Below, piece after piece: positions 9,029 to 17,485 of a DNA stretch of 64,000 bases. Under the pieces are notes generated by a model. That model worked only from the letters and a program-made list of their open reading frames with translations, made no database searches and had not been told where the DNA came from. The stretch lies in assembly GCF_015057185.1 (NCBI RefSeq), contig NZ_SVEV01000010.1, positions 29,857-93,856 on the forward strand. The letters are read 5' to 3'. The position numbers were made by a program, and so were the translations under genes. Source of the stretch: Pseudobutyrivibrio sp. GTDB lineage: Bacteria; Bacillota; Clostridia; Lachnospirales; Lachnospiraceae. How positions within the stretch are numbered: position 1 is the first letter of the stretch; each line of letters begins with the position of its first letter.

Positions 9029-10171
9029 ATGCAGACACTTACAACAGATAAGCTTGAAGCTGGGATGGTTGTAGCAGAGCCTATTCTTACAAAACGTGGA
9101 CAGGTTATTGCGAAGGCCGGTGAAAAGCTCTCAAACCAGCTTATTGCTAAGCTTACTTTCTATAGAATTGAATCCGTTAGTATTGAAGAGGAAGAGGCGC
9201 CTGAAGAAATACCTGTTGCTGAGGAACCTGCTCCTAGCCAGGAACCTAAGGCAACACCTAAGGAATCTACTTCTAGAGTTAGTGACCAAATTACCTATAC
9301 TCAGAGATTAAAGGCATCTCCATCATTCCAAAAATTCCAAACAGATTATGCTCTTAATATCACTAGTCTTAAAAAAAATATAGAAGCAATAAAAAATGGT
9401 GGTGATGCTTCATGCACCCGAGATATGCTAGAAAATTGTGAGTCTTTGTTTATTTCAAAGACATCTCTTGAACTGCTTGATATGATTGGAAATATGCGAA
9501 ATCTTGAGGATCCCATTTATTCCCATTCACTTAATGTTGCTCTTATTGCCCGTGCAATTGGCAAATGGTTGAAGTGGCCAAAGGATGCCTTGAACGATCT
9601 GATTTTGGCTGGATTACTACACGATATTGGCAAGACTGAGATTCCAGAGTCTATTCTTAATAAGCCTGGTAAATATACTGATGATGAATTCGAAACGATG
9701 AAATCGCATCCTTTACTTGGCAAAAAGATTCTTAACGGCAAAGGCTTTGATTCTAATATATTAGCTGCCACATTGCAGCATCACGAAAGAAGCGATGGCA
9801 GTGGCTATCCACGTGGACTTATGGATGATGAGATTGACGATTTTGCTTGTGTTATCGCCATTGCTGATGTTTATGATGCTATGACTTCAGCCAGAGCCCA
9901 TCGCGAGCCTCTTTGTTCCTTCCAGGTAATTAGTCAATTTGAAAAGGAAGGCCTACACAAATACCGTACTAAATACATTTTGACCTTCTTGGAGCGCATT
10001 GCCAATGCATACAACAACAGCCGCGTAATGCTTAATAATGCAAAAACAGGCCGCGTAGTCTACATCAATAAGAGTAGCCTTTCACGACCTGTAATTCAGC
10101 TGGACAACGGCGAAATCATCAATCTCGCCGACAGCGCTTATAATAATATTTTCATTAAATCTATTCTGTAA
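9029..10171 (+). CDS. HD-GYP domain protein, probable c-di-GMP phosphodiesterase
   Basis: 380 residues. The N-terminal ~50 residues resemble the domain that often precedes HD-GYP (LEAGMVVAEPILTKRGQVIAKAGEKL), followed by a low-complexity Glu/Pro/Ala linker (~53-80) and the HD-GYP domain. Catalytic metal ligands are visible in LLHDIGKTEIP (H198, D199) and the diagnostic HHERSDGSGYP (~250), so it should hydrolyse c-di-GMP. No membrane segment. One of only a few plus-strand genes here; its last 11 bases overlap the end of recD2, which converges on it. With the EAL protein at 2692-4977 it gives the window two c-di-GMP-degrading enzymes and no obvious intact cyclase. Confidence 0.93.
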   Translation: MQTLTTDKLEAGMVVAEPILTKRGQVIAKAGEKLSNQLIAKLTFYRIESVSIEEEEAPEEIPVAEEPAPSQEPKATPKESTSRVSDQITYTQRLKASPSFQKFQTDYALNITSLKKNIEAIKNGGDASCTRDMLENCESLFISKTSLELLDMIGNMRNLEDPIYSHSLNVALIARAIGKWLKWPKDALNDLILAGLLHDIGKTEIPESILNKPGKYTDDEFETMKSHPLLGKKILNGKGFDSNILAATLQHHERSDGSGYPRGLMDDEIDDFACVIAIADVYDAMTSARAHREPLCSFQVISQFEKEGLHKYRTKYILTFLERIANAYNNSRVMLNNAKTGRVVYINKSSLSRPVIQLDNGEIINLADSAYNNIFIKSIL

Positions 10172-12389
10172 TACACTCTTCTATACGAGCTCTAAGTCCT
10201 GAGTAACGTTTAGCTTGAGATATATTATCAACCATCGAATAGAAAACATCTGCGTCGCCTACCATGGTGACGCATTTTTTTGCCCTGGTAATAGCTGTAT
10301 ACAATATATTTCTATTCATTAACATTTTAGGGCCTTCTGCAATAGGCATAACGACAGCTGGGTATTCAGAGCCCTGTGATTTATGTACGGTGATAGCATA
10401 TGCAAGCTCCAGCTCATCAAGATTTGCAAATGGGTAGACAACTTTGCGCCCCTCTTCAAATTCCACCGTAATATTTTTTGCCCAATCGTTAATATCCTTA
10501 ATTATTCCAACATCACCATTAAAAACTCCTACGCCCTTTTCAATAGCAATATTGTAATTTCCCGTAACCTCCCAATCCAACTGGTAATTGTTACGAATCT
10601 GCATTACCTTATCACCCTCGCGGAGTATTCTGGTATCGCCTCTCCATTCCTTTTTTTCAGGTGCTTCAGGGTTAAGATAACGCTGCAATATTATATTTAA
10701 TCGCTCAACCCCAAGCAATCCTTTTCTAGTTGGGGTAATTACCTGTATATCACTAATGCCAGCATCTACATACTTTGGCATTTTTTCTTTTACAAGAGTA
10801 AGCATGACACTGATGATGGTGTCTGCATCACTTCTCTTTAAAAAGAAGAAATCCTTTGATTTATTATCCAACACCACATGCTGTCCCTGGTGAATTTTAT
10901 GGGCATTCATAACAATGTCACTTTCCTGAGCCTGTCGGAATATTTTTTCAAGGGTTACTGATGAAAATCGACCAGATGCCAATATATCCTTCAGCACATT
11001 TCCAGGACCTACGCTAGGCAGCTGATTAACATCACCAACCAATATCAATCTCGTTCCCGGTGAAATAGCCTTTAGCAGAGAATACATCAAGGTAACATCT
11101 ACCATGGACATTTCATCAATTATAATGACATCACACTCAAGGGGATTATCCTCGTTACGGTCAAATTTTGCCAGAGCACTGGAATCCTCATCATCGCTGA
11201 TTCTTCCTGCCACCTCTAGCATTCTATGGATAGTCCTTGCTTCATAGCCTGTGGCCTCAGTCATTCTTTTGGCTGCACGTCCCGTAGGAGCCGCCAAGAA
11301 TATCTCGTATCCTTCCTCTTCGAAAAGATGAATCATGGTTGTTATGGTAGTGGTTTTACCTGTACCAGGGCCACCAGTAAGCACAAACAAGCCCTTTTCG
11401 GCAGCGGAGATAACTGCATTTTTCTGCAAATCATCCAGCTCCACCTCTTCATCCTTTTCAATTCGACGAATAACCTTTTCAAGGTCAGCCTTGTCTACTT
11501 TATAGGTAACATTTAGCTGGTCCAGCATACCCGCAATAGACTCTTCCATTCTATAGAAGATTCTAGAATAAACCTGCTTTTCCTCGCCTACAGTCTTAAT
11601 AATAATTTTGCGTTCCATGGCAAGGTTCATTATCTGAGCTTCCACTGCCTCTGCAGGAACCTTCAGCAAATCAACTGCCATAGAAGCCAGGGTTTCAATT
11701 GGCAAATAAGTATGCCCCATGCCAGCTCCCTGGCTGAGAATAAACTGTATTCCGCCCTTAATCCTAAATTCAGAGTCGACCTTTATTCCCACCTGTGTAG
11801 CAATCTCATCAGCAGTCTTGAAGCCAATACCTGAAACCTCGTCCGCCAAGCGATAAGGATTACTCTGAATAACACTATAAATGTCATTTCCAAATCGATT
11901 ATATATCTTAATAGCGGTATTCCCATGTAGGCCATATCTATCAAGGAAAATCATCGCATTTCTAATATCCTTAGCACCTACAATCTGATCAGAAATCTCC
12001 ATAGCCTTATTCATGGAAATTCCCTTAACCTCTGCCAAGCGCTCCGGCTCTTCCTCAATAATCCTAAAGGTATCCGCCCCAAACTTCTTTACGATTCTAG
12101 CCGCCAGCTTAGGACCAATTCCCCTAATAGCTCCTGAGCCCAAATAACGCTCCATGGACAGCTCATCTGTCGGAGTCACTGCCTCATAGCTACTAGCCTT
12201 AAACTGTCTACCGTAAGACGGATGATCCATATACTCTCCTCTAAGCAAGAGATTCTCTCCCTCACCAATAGCAGGGAAAACTCCCACCGCAGTAATAAGG
12301 AACTCATCCACCGCAAACTCTAAAACCGTATATCCATTATCCTCATTCCTAAATATTATATTCTCTACGTATCCTGTTATTTCTTCCAT
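10161..12389 (-). CDS. recD2: ATP-dependent 5'-3' DNA helicase RecD2 (RecD/TraA family)
   Basis: 742 residues from the ATG at 12389, where the conserved N-terminus MEEITGYVENIIFRNE begins; a longer reading frame reaches 12461 but its extra 24 residues are unlike the family and lie in palindrome A. N-terminal domain with tandem helix-hairpin-helix motifs (SGAIRGIGPKLAARIV, EVSGIGFKTADEIA), Walker A GGPGTGKTTTI, Walker B IIIDEMSMVD, GDVNQLPSVGPGNVL, and a C-terminal helicase motif VHKSQGSEYPAVV. RecD2 acts without RecBC. It has no obvious promoter of its own because palindrome A abuts the start codon; transcription may come through from the flagellar genes upstream. Confidence 0.93.
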   Translation of the reverse strand: MEEITGYVENIIFRNEDNGYTVLEFAVDEFLITAVGVFPAIGEGENLLLRGEYMDHPSYGRQFKASSYEAVTPTDELSMERYLGSGAIRGIGPKLAARIVKKFGADTFRIIEEEPERLAEVKGISMNKAMEISDQIVGAKDIRNAMIFLDRYGLHGNTAIKIYNRFGNDIYSVIQSNPYRLADEVSGIGFKTADEIATQVGIKVDSEFRIKGGIQFILSQGAGMGHTYLPIETLASMAVDLLKVPAEAVEAQIMNLAMERKIIIKTVGEEKQVYSRIFYRMEESIAGMLDQLNVTYKVDKADLEKVIRRIEKDEEVELDDLQKNAVISAAEKGLFVLTGGPGTGKTTTITTMIHLFEEEGYEIFLAAPTGRAAKRMTEATGYEARTIHRMLEVAGRISDDEDSSALAKFDRNEDNPLECDVIIIDEMSMVDVTLMYSLLKAISPGTRLILVGDVNQLPSVGPGNVLKDILASGRFSSVTLEKIFRQAQESDIVMNAHKIHQGQHVVLDNKSKDFFFLKRSDADTIISVMLTLVKEKMPKYVDAGISDIQVITPTRKGLLGVERLNIILQRYLNPEAPEKKEWRGDTRILREGDKVMQIRNNYQLDWEVTGNYNIAIEKGVGVFNGDVGIIKDINDWAKNITVEFEEGRKVVYPFANLDELELAYAITVHKSQGSEYPAVVMPIAEGPKMLMNRNILYTAITRAKKCVTMVGDADVFYSMVDNISQAKRYSGLRARIEECITE

Positions 12390-12412
12390 GTGGACTATAA
12401 TAACACATTCCC

Positions 12413-13110
12413 GCCCACAAAAAAACAAACCCGCCACCGGGCCATGGCATAAGTGGTCCACACCTTCTCAACAAGATTTGACCAAGCCCCTTTACGCCCC
12501 TGTGGCACCGAGGGTAATGCAAACTTTGCAAGAATATTATGTTTTCCATATATGCAAAGTGTCGCATCTTTAATTAGCATGTGTCTTTCTCATGTCTGTA
12601 CAATTTTGAAAAGCTGTTTTCCATAGGTGGACACACAAATCCTTTAAATAATTGTGCATTTCAGACTCAGGGGAACTTGGCGCGATTTTGGAGTGCGCTT
12701 AGAAAATTAAAAACAGGATTATCAATATATTGGCATGCGCCGCTAGGATGGCGGCGCAAGTGCGACACGCGACACGATGTCGTATAAAGCACGGTGCCAA
12801 TATATGATAATCCTGTTTTTTAAATTTTCTTAGCAAACGTAATATGAGCCCAAGTCCCCTGAGTTCTGAGATGCACAGTTAATGAATCCAAAGTGTCCAC
12901 CTAGCAGGAAAACACTTTTCAAAATAGTTCATCCATAGAAAGACACATGCGAGATGCTCCCTTTTTGCATATTGGAAAACTATAATATTCGCAAAATTGT
13001 TTGCATTACCCTTGGTGCCACAGGGGCGTAAAGGGGCTTGGTCATTATACTATAACCGGGTGTGGACGCTTATGCCAGGACCCCGGTGACGGTGTTTGTG
13101 TTTTCTTTGG
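12413..13110. repeat. Element A: ~700 bp imperfect palindrome with branched apex (candidate giant hairpin RNA)
   Basis: The two halves are reverse complements over about 340 bases each. Best blocks: 12480-12509 pairs with 13014-13043 without mismatch (30 bp); GGTGGACAC at 12626-12634 pairs with 12893-12901; the core 12714-12815 pairs through 22-base arms. The apex holds two small hairpins, TGCGCCGC/GCGGCGCA and one closed by GTGC/GCAC containing CGACA/TGTCG. The outer right arm runs into the last codons of the rod-binding protein gene and the left end reaches close to the recD2 start, so the element fills the whole intergenic space. The core is the reverse complement of element B's, so if one strand is functional it is the minus strand here, read from the flagellar gene toward recD2. 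No convincing ORF lies inside. Structure is seen directly; function is unknown. Confidence 0.85.
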
Positions 13111-13528
13111 CAATGTCCTCGGAAACTGAGGCGTCATCTGGGCTTATATCCTCTAATGGAAGGTTCGTAGTACCTGTGATACCGTAGTTGCGCATAATCT
13201 GGTCTACGAAGTCTTCGGTGATATTGTCACCTACTTGGTCGACGATTTGCGAAGCCATTTCGGAGTACATTTTGTCCATGAAGAAGTCTTTGTACATGGA
13301 AATGCTGTTGTCCTCTTCTTCGTCGTTTTCGTCTACGAAGGATTCCTTCATTTGCTTAAGGACTTGCTCCATCATGTAGGTTTCGAAGCTTTTTACGGCT
13401 TCAGTAACTTCTTCTTTGCTGGAATCCGCGGTGATTTTTCCTATTGACTTTGTGGTTTCCTCGGCAGCCTGCTTAGCTGCATTTGCGTATTGCGACTGCA
13501 AATACGTGTTCATTGTTGTTACATCCAT
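13070..13528 (-). CDS. Flagellar rod-binding protein (FlgJ N-terminal domain type)
   Basis: About 152 residues from the ATG at 13528, chosen because GGGGGATGGG sits 4 bases before it; an upstream TTG frame start at 13570 lacks such a site. The middle carries the rod-binding signature FETYMMEQVLKQMKES and a MYSEMASQIVDQ segment, matching the N-terminal half of FlgJ; the muramidase half is absent, as in many Firmicutes. The C-terminal ~30 residues are low in complexity. It is the last gene of the flgF-flgG unit and its final codons form part of the stem of palindrome A, so protein and nucleic-acid structure share the same bases. Confidence 0.8.
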   Translation of the reverse strand: MDVTTMNTYLQSQYANAAKQAAEETTKSIGKITADSSKEEVTEAVKSFETYMMEQVLKQMKESFVDENDEEEDNSISMYKDFFMDKMYSEMASQIVDQVGDNITEDFVDQIMRNYGITGTTNLPLEDISPDDASVSEDIAKENTNTVTGVLA

Positions 13529-13597
13529 TTTCCCATCCCCCTTAGTGAACTTGAATTTCCAAATCCGCAATAATGAAAATTCTACACCTACTATTTA

Positions 13598-14413
13598 CTA
13601 TCTCTTAAGGTTATTAGCCTGCTCCAACATTGTGTCTGAAGTAGTAATAGCCTTTGAATTCATTTCATAAGCTCTCTGAGAAATAATCAGATTAACCATC
13701 TCATCTGCTACATTAACATTTGAACCTTCAAGGTAGTTTTGCATTATTTCGCTTCGAATAACACCTGCTGTATTCCACTCACCCATTGGTTCACCGGATG
13801 CTACAGTTTCATCATATAAGTTTTCACCTATTTTGTTAAGTCCTACTCTGTTAGTAAATTGATAAAGTGCTATGGTCTGACCTGTATTTGTATAAGTACC
13901 CTGAGCATTTCTGTATGAAATAGAGCCATCATCAGGATTTACAGTAAAACCACTTTCAATTTCCTTTGGAATAGTGATTGGCTTTCCTGTCTGATCTAAT
14001 ACCTGATAGCCTTCAGCTGTGGTAAGAACCTTATTTCCAGCTGAATCTAATGCCCAGCCGAAGTTTCCGTTTCTAGTGTAATGTGTTTCCTCTCCATCCT
14101 GTACTGCGAAGAAACCGTCGCCTACGATGGCCATTGCGGTAGGGCTCTCATTTGCAAGAGTTGCGCCCTGTGCAAAGTTTGCATTTATTGAAGCTACTCT
14201 AGTGCCCAGTCCAACCTGTGCACTTGTTGGCTTTGTCTCGCCCTGACCATTGGTGCTTGTTGATTCCATTGTTTGATACAACAATGTTTTGAACTGTGTG
14301 CTTTGAGATTTATATCCTGTTGTATTTACATTGGCCAAATTGTTTGCAATCGTATCAACTGAAACCTGTTGACCTTTCATTCCTGTGGCTGCTGACCAAA
14401 GTGAGCGCATCAT
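13598..14413 (-). CDS. flgG: Flagellar distal rod protein FlgG
   Basis: 271 residues, close to the FlgG norm. Conserved N-terminal rod signature MMRSLWSAATGMKGQQ then NNLANVNTTGYK, and C-terminal LEGSNVNVADEMVNLI with the terminal coiled-coil heptads typical of axial proteins. No signal peptide: exported by the flagellar type III system. It lies 33 bases downstream of flgF with an AGGAGGT ribosome site. Gene order mreB - GDPD - flgF - flgG - rod-binding protein resembles the mbl-flhO-flhP neighbourhood of Bacillus subtilis. Confidence 0.93.
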   Translation of the reverse strand: MMRSLWSAATGMKGQQVSVDTIANNLANVNTTGYKSQSTQFKTLLYQTMESTSTNGQGETKPTSAQVGLGTRVASINANFAQGATLANESPTAMAIVGDGFFAVQDGEETHYTRNGNFGWALDSAGNKVLTTAEGYQVLDQTGKPITIPKEIESGFTVNPDDGSISYRNAQGTYTNTGQTIALYQFTNRVGLNKIGENLYDETVASGEPMGEWNTAGVIRSEIMQNYLEGSNVNVADEMVNLIISQRAYEMNSKAITTSDTMLEQANNLKR

Positions 14414-14446
14414 AAGCTTTTACCTCCTGTGGATTGCTTGTTACGA

Positions 14447-15250
14447 TTATACCGAGCCGACTGTATTTACGGTTTTATCAAGGGTTTGATCCTCGGTTTG
14501 GATTATCTTTTGGCCTGCTTCGTAGGCCCTAGCTATCTGAATCATGGAAACCATTTCGTCCACTACATTTACATTGGATGCCTCTAATGTGCCTTGCTCT
14601 AAAATGGCTTCACTTTCGATGATTTCACCACCATCGATTAAAGTGTACATGTTCTCGCCGTATTTATTTATATAATCGTAATTGGCTATATCAATAAGTC
14701 CTATTGTGTCAACCTCTTCTCCATCCTGAGAAATCGTGCCATCTGCTGCGATTGCATATGGAAGACTAGGATCGATTTGTACGTAGTAGTCTTCGGTGGA
14801 TTGTGAGTTCAACGCTCCCTCTTGATTCAATACATAATCACCATCAGAGGTTCTCAAGTATCCATCGCTATCAACTACAAATGAACCATCACGGGTATAC
14901 ATAATAGAGTTTTCCCCATCTCTATTAGTAAAAGATATTGCGAAAAAGCCTCGTCCGCCAATTGCTACATCTGAAGGCTTATCTGTAATTTGGAATGCTC
15001 CCTGATCCCAGTTCGTATAGGTTTCACCTATCTTTGCTCCAAGTGAAATATATCCGATTCCCTCAGGTCGATTCATAAGAGCTGATGTATCCTTAATTTT
15101 TATTGCTAATCTCTCATCAAAGGCTTGCGCAACCATGGCTTCCTTTTTGTAACCTGTAGTAGCCGAGTTTGCAAGGTTGTTTGTCATAACCTCAAGTCTC
15201 TTCTGCTCATTAACCATTCCTGTAAAAGCTGTATAAAGTCCTTTAACCAT
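14447..15250 (-). CDS. flgF: Flagellar basal-body rod protein FlgF (FlhO-like)
   Basis: 267 residues from the ATG at 15250, preceded by CTTGGGGGA; an in-frame start 18 bases earlier is less well placed. N-terminal MVKGLYTAFTGMVNEQKRLE and NNLANSATTGYKKE, C-terminal LEASNVNVVDEMVSMI, as in proximal rod proteins. Exported by the flagellar secretion system. A possible sigma-28-type promoter (15296-15321) lies upstream, and a terminator separates it from the GDPD gene. FlgF and FlgG are close paralogues; FlgF here is assigned mainly by order and by weaker match to FlgG. Confidence 0.88.
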   Translation of the reverse strand: MVKGLYTAFTGMVNEQKRLEVMTNNLANSATTGYKKEAMVAQAFDERLAIKIKDTSALMNRPEGIGYISLGAKIGETYTNWDQGAFQITDKPSDVAIGGRGFFAISFTNRDGENSIMYTRDGSFVVDSDGYLRTSDGDYVLNQEGALNSQSTEDYYVQIDPSLPYAIAADGTISQDGEEVDTIGLIDIANYDYINKYGENMYTLIDGGEIIESEAILEQGTLEASNVNVVDEMVSMIQIARAYEAGQKIIQTEDQTLDKTVNTVGSV

Positions 15251-15295
15251 GGATTTTCCCCCAAGCATTTTAATGATTAATAGTATCCATAGTCT

Positions 15296-15321
15296 GTATC
15301 GGTATTCAGAATCTATAATTA
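15296..15321 (-). promoter_or_regulatory. Possible sigma-28 promoter of flgF
   Basis: Minus strand TAAT, 14-base spacer, ACCGATAC. One mismatch in each box against the form TAAA-N15-GCCGATAT that occurs elsewhere in this window. Located ~46 bases before the flgF ATG. Confidence 0.45.
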
Positions 15322-15343
15322 ACCCCTAAATGAAAAATTTTCT

Positions 15344-15376
15344 ATAAAAAAAGGATCCATCCGAAGATGAATCCTT
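15344..15376 (-). terminator. Intrinsic terminator of the mreB-GDPD unit
   Basis: Minus strand 11 bp stem AAGGATTCATC / GATGGATCCTT closed by a UUCG tetraloop and followed by seven T. It lies just past the GDPD stop codon. Confidence 0.88.
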
Positions 15377-15384
15377 GTATCTGT

Positions 15385-16128
15385 TTATTTATCCCAAGAA
15401 TAGGTATCTACTATTTCTTTGGCTAGATCTGGGAAATTCGTTATGATGCCATCTACTCCCAGTTTGCATGCCTTGTGAAGATTGTCCTGTGTGTTGACTG
15501 TCCATGTATTTATGGCTAAGCCTACTTCATGGGCTTCCTCAACAAAGCCTGGATATTTAAGATTGTAAAAAGCTGGATGCAATGCATCTACGCCATGACG
15601 TCTGCCATAATCTGGCATATCAAGGGGGCCGTCTGAATATAAAAATCCAGTGGCTGCCTTAGGCTCTAGCTCTTTTATTTTCATGATGCTGTAATGATTA
15701 AAGGATGAAAAAATGACTCTATCGAGCATTTCGTATTCTTTTGTCATTTTGAGAATGTCTGCTTCTAAATCCTCATAAAACTCAACACCATTTTTTAATT
15801 CTATATTGATTGTTAAATTAGTAGGCTGAATTAGTTCAAAGACCTGTCCCATGGTAGGAATATCTGCATGCTCGCAGCCCCTTTGAGTAGCGTTGTAATT
15901 GTATCTACGAAGCTCCTCTAAGGTGTAGCTTTTAACCTTGCCTCTGCCGTTTGATGTACGATTGATTTTCTCGTCATGGATAACCACGATCTGATTGTCC
16001 GCAGTCTTGTGGATATCTAGTTCGATGCCATCAGCACCAAGCTGTATAGCTCGCTCAAAAGCTACAATCGTATTCTCTGGCAAATATCCGCTGGCTCCCC
16101 TGTGAGCCCAGATTTTAGGTCTTTTCAT
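15385..16128 (-). CDS. Glycerophosphodiester phosphodiesterase (GDPD family)
   Basis: 247 residues from the ATG at 16128, preceded by GGGGGCAG; a longer frame overlaps mreB but starts without a site. TIM-barrel GDPD with catalytic motifs IWAHRGASGYLPENT and ELDIHKTADNQIVVIHD, metal-binding Glu in NIELK, and C-terminal NTWTVNTQ. No signal peptide or membrane anchor, so cytosolic; hydrolyses glycerophosphodiesters from lipid or teichoic-acid turnover to glycerol-3-phosphate and an alcohol. Follows mreB by 19 bases and ends at a strong terminator. Confidence 0.92.
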   Translation of the reverse strand: MKRPKIWAHRGASGYLPENTIVAFERAIQLGADGIELDIHKTADNQIVVIHDEKINRTSNGRGKVKSYTLEELRRYNYNATQRGCEHADIPTMGQVFELIQPTNLTINIELKNGVEFYEDLEADILKMTKEYEMLDRVIFSSFNHYSIMKIKELEPKAATGFLYSDGPLDMPDYGRRHGVDALHPAFYNLKYPGFVEEAHEVGLAINTWTVNTQDNLHKACKLGVDGIITNFPDLAKEIVDTYSWDK

Positions 16129-16147
16129 AATCTGCCCCCGAATAGTA

Positions 16148-17131
16148 TTAGTCTCCTGCAAGAAGCTCTACATAACGTCCTGTACCGATAGCTACGCATG
16201 TCATAGCCTCGTCAGCTGTCATTGTGTTGATGCCTGTACGGTCCTCGATAAGCTCCTCAAGACCACGAAGAAGCGCACCACCACCAGTAAGAACGATTCC
16301 TCTGTCAGCAACGTCAGCTGCAAGCTCAGGTGGAGTCTTCTCAAGTACAGAGTGAATAGCCTCAACAATCATCATAGTAGACTCCTTGAGAGCCTCCTCT
16401 GTCTCCTCAGAAGAAACAGTGATTGTCTTTGGAAGACCTGAAACAAGGTTACGACCTCTAACATCCATAGTCTCTGCCTCACCAAGTGGGAAGCAACGAC
16501 CAATTTTGATTTTGATATCCTCGGCTGTACGCTCACCGATAAGAAGATTGTGCTTCTTTCTCATGTAACGAACGATGGCCTCGTCAAAATCATCACCAGC
16601 CATCTTGATAGATGTGCTGACTACTGAGCTACCAAGTGAAATAACTGCGATATCAGCTGTACCACCACCGATATCTACAATCATATTACCCATAGGAAGG
16701 GAAATATCGATGCCAGCACCGATAGCTGCTGCGATTGGCTCCTCAATGATAGAAACCTCACGAGCTCCAGCTGCGAAAGCTGCATCCTCAACAGCACGCT
16801 TTTCTACTTCTGTAGCACCAGAAGGAACGCAAACTGAAATACGAGGCTTGCGATAGCTCTTTTTGCCCATAGCCTTCTGTACGAAGTATTTAATCATTTT
16901 CTCAGTGATTGTGTAATCAGAGATAACACCCTGACGAAGTGGACGAACCGCCACAATATTACCAGGAGTACGTCCAATCATAAGACGTGCCTCCTCACCA
17001 ATTGCCTTAATTTTATTAGTATCTCTATCAAAAGCCACTACTGAAGGCTCTTTTAAAACAACGCCCTTGCCCTTAACGTAAACAAGAATACTCGCTGTAC
17101 CTAAATCGATTCCGATATCTGATCCTGCCAT
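16148..17131 (-). CDS. mreB: MreB/Mbl actin-like rod-shape protein
   Basis: 327 residues, typical length. ATP-binding phosphate 1 motif GIDLGTASILVYV, phosphate 2 MIVDIGGGTADIAVISLG, adenosine motif GIVLTGGGALLRGLEE. Forms membrane-associated filaments that guide lateral wall synthesis. The neighbourhood with flgF/flgG suggests it corresponds to Mbl of Bacillus rather than the mreBCD copy; no mreC or mreD is adjacent. A sigma-A-type promoter lies ~80 bases upstream. Confidence 0.95.
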   Translation of the reverse strand: MAGSDIGIDLGTASILVYVKGKGVVLKEPSVVAFDRDTNKIKAIGEEARLMIGRTPGNIVAVRPLRQGVISDYTITEKMIKYFVQKAMGKKSYRKPRISVCVPSGATEVEKRAVEDAAFAAGAREVSIIEEPIAAAIGAGIDISLPMGNMIVDIGGGTADIAVISLGSSVVSTSIKMAGDDFDEAIVRYMRKKHNLLIGERTAEDIKIKIGRCFPLGEAETMDVRGRNLVSGLPKTITVSSEETEEALKESTMMIVEAIHSVLEKTPPELAADVADRGIVLTGGGALLRGLEELIEDRTGINTMTADEAMTCVAIGTGRYVELLAGD

Positions 17132-17170
17132 TTTATTGTTCCTTTCTTTTACTGAAGCTAGAATATTTAA

Positions 17171-17186
17171 CTGCCCAATTGGACAG
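17171..17186. promoter_or_regulatory. Near-perfect palindrome in the mreB leader
   Basis: CTGCCCAATTGGACAG, one mismatched pair, between the mreB promoter and start codon. Could be an operator or a small leader hairpin. Confidence 0.3.
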
Positions 17187-17209
17187 AATTATGCATTTTC
17201 ACTTTTTCT

Positions 17210-17237
17210 ATTATAAACGATAATGCCCAATATTCAA
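17210..17237 (-). promoter_or_regulatory. Sigma-A promoter of mreB
   Basis: Minus strand TTGAAT (17232-17237), 16-base spacer, TATAAT (17210-17215). Confidence 0.7.
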
Positions 17238-17305
17238 GCCCTTTTAGCCACATAGCCCTCTTTATATATGACTAAATTTTCCTCGATTTTCTAAAAAATT
17301 TTGGC

Positions 17306-17344
17306 ATAAAATAAAATCGCCGGTGCACATCTAATGCACCGGCG
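17306..17344 (-). terminator. Strong terminator after the sugar ABC operon
   Basis: Perfect 10 bp stem CGCCGGTGCA / TGCACCGGCG (17318-17327 with 17335-17344) followed on the minus strand by ATTTTATTTT. It lies ~140 bases past the last permease gene, leaving a long 3' untranslated region that also holds the hairpin at 17360-17383. Confidence 0.85.
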
Positions 17345-17359
17345 TAAGAGTCGGGGAGT

Positions 17360-17383
17360 GCGACCAAAGTTACCCTTGGTCGC
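17360..17383 (-). other. Hairpin in the 3' UTR of the sugar ABC operon
   Basis: GCGACCAA / TTGGTCGC, 8 bp perfect stem with 8-base loop, 15 bases before the terminator stem. With the terminator it makes a two-hairpin 3' end of ~85 bases, the shape of many 3'-UTR-derived small RNAs. The rest of 17132-17485 holds the mreB promoter and nothing else I recognise. Confidence 0.5.
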
Positions 17384-17485
17384 TGAGTTATGAAAAATTT
17401 GGTATTAGCTTTCCGCTAGTACATGTAGTAATATAACTTCCCTATGTGATGGTTAAGTGAAGATTTAAAAAATATTTTAATTTTT

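Noticed and set aside
10161..12461. RecD2 starting at 12461
   Set aside because: The extra 24 residues are unlike the family and lie in palindrome A; the conserved N-terminus starts at 12389.
12388..12787. Open reading frames inside palindrome A (and likewise in B)
   Set aside because: They are short, lack ribosome sites, are mirrored on the opposite arm as expected of a palindrome, and do not hold between copies A and B.
12413..13110. Palindromes as ordinary MITEs
   Set aside because: Copies differ most in their outer parts, where a transposon would be conserved, and lack common termini; the conserved part is the centre. Not fully excluded.
16386..16856. Plus-strand ORFs opposite mreB
   Set aside because: Antisense shadows with no ribosome sites; mreB is clearly the coding strand.
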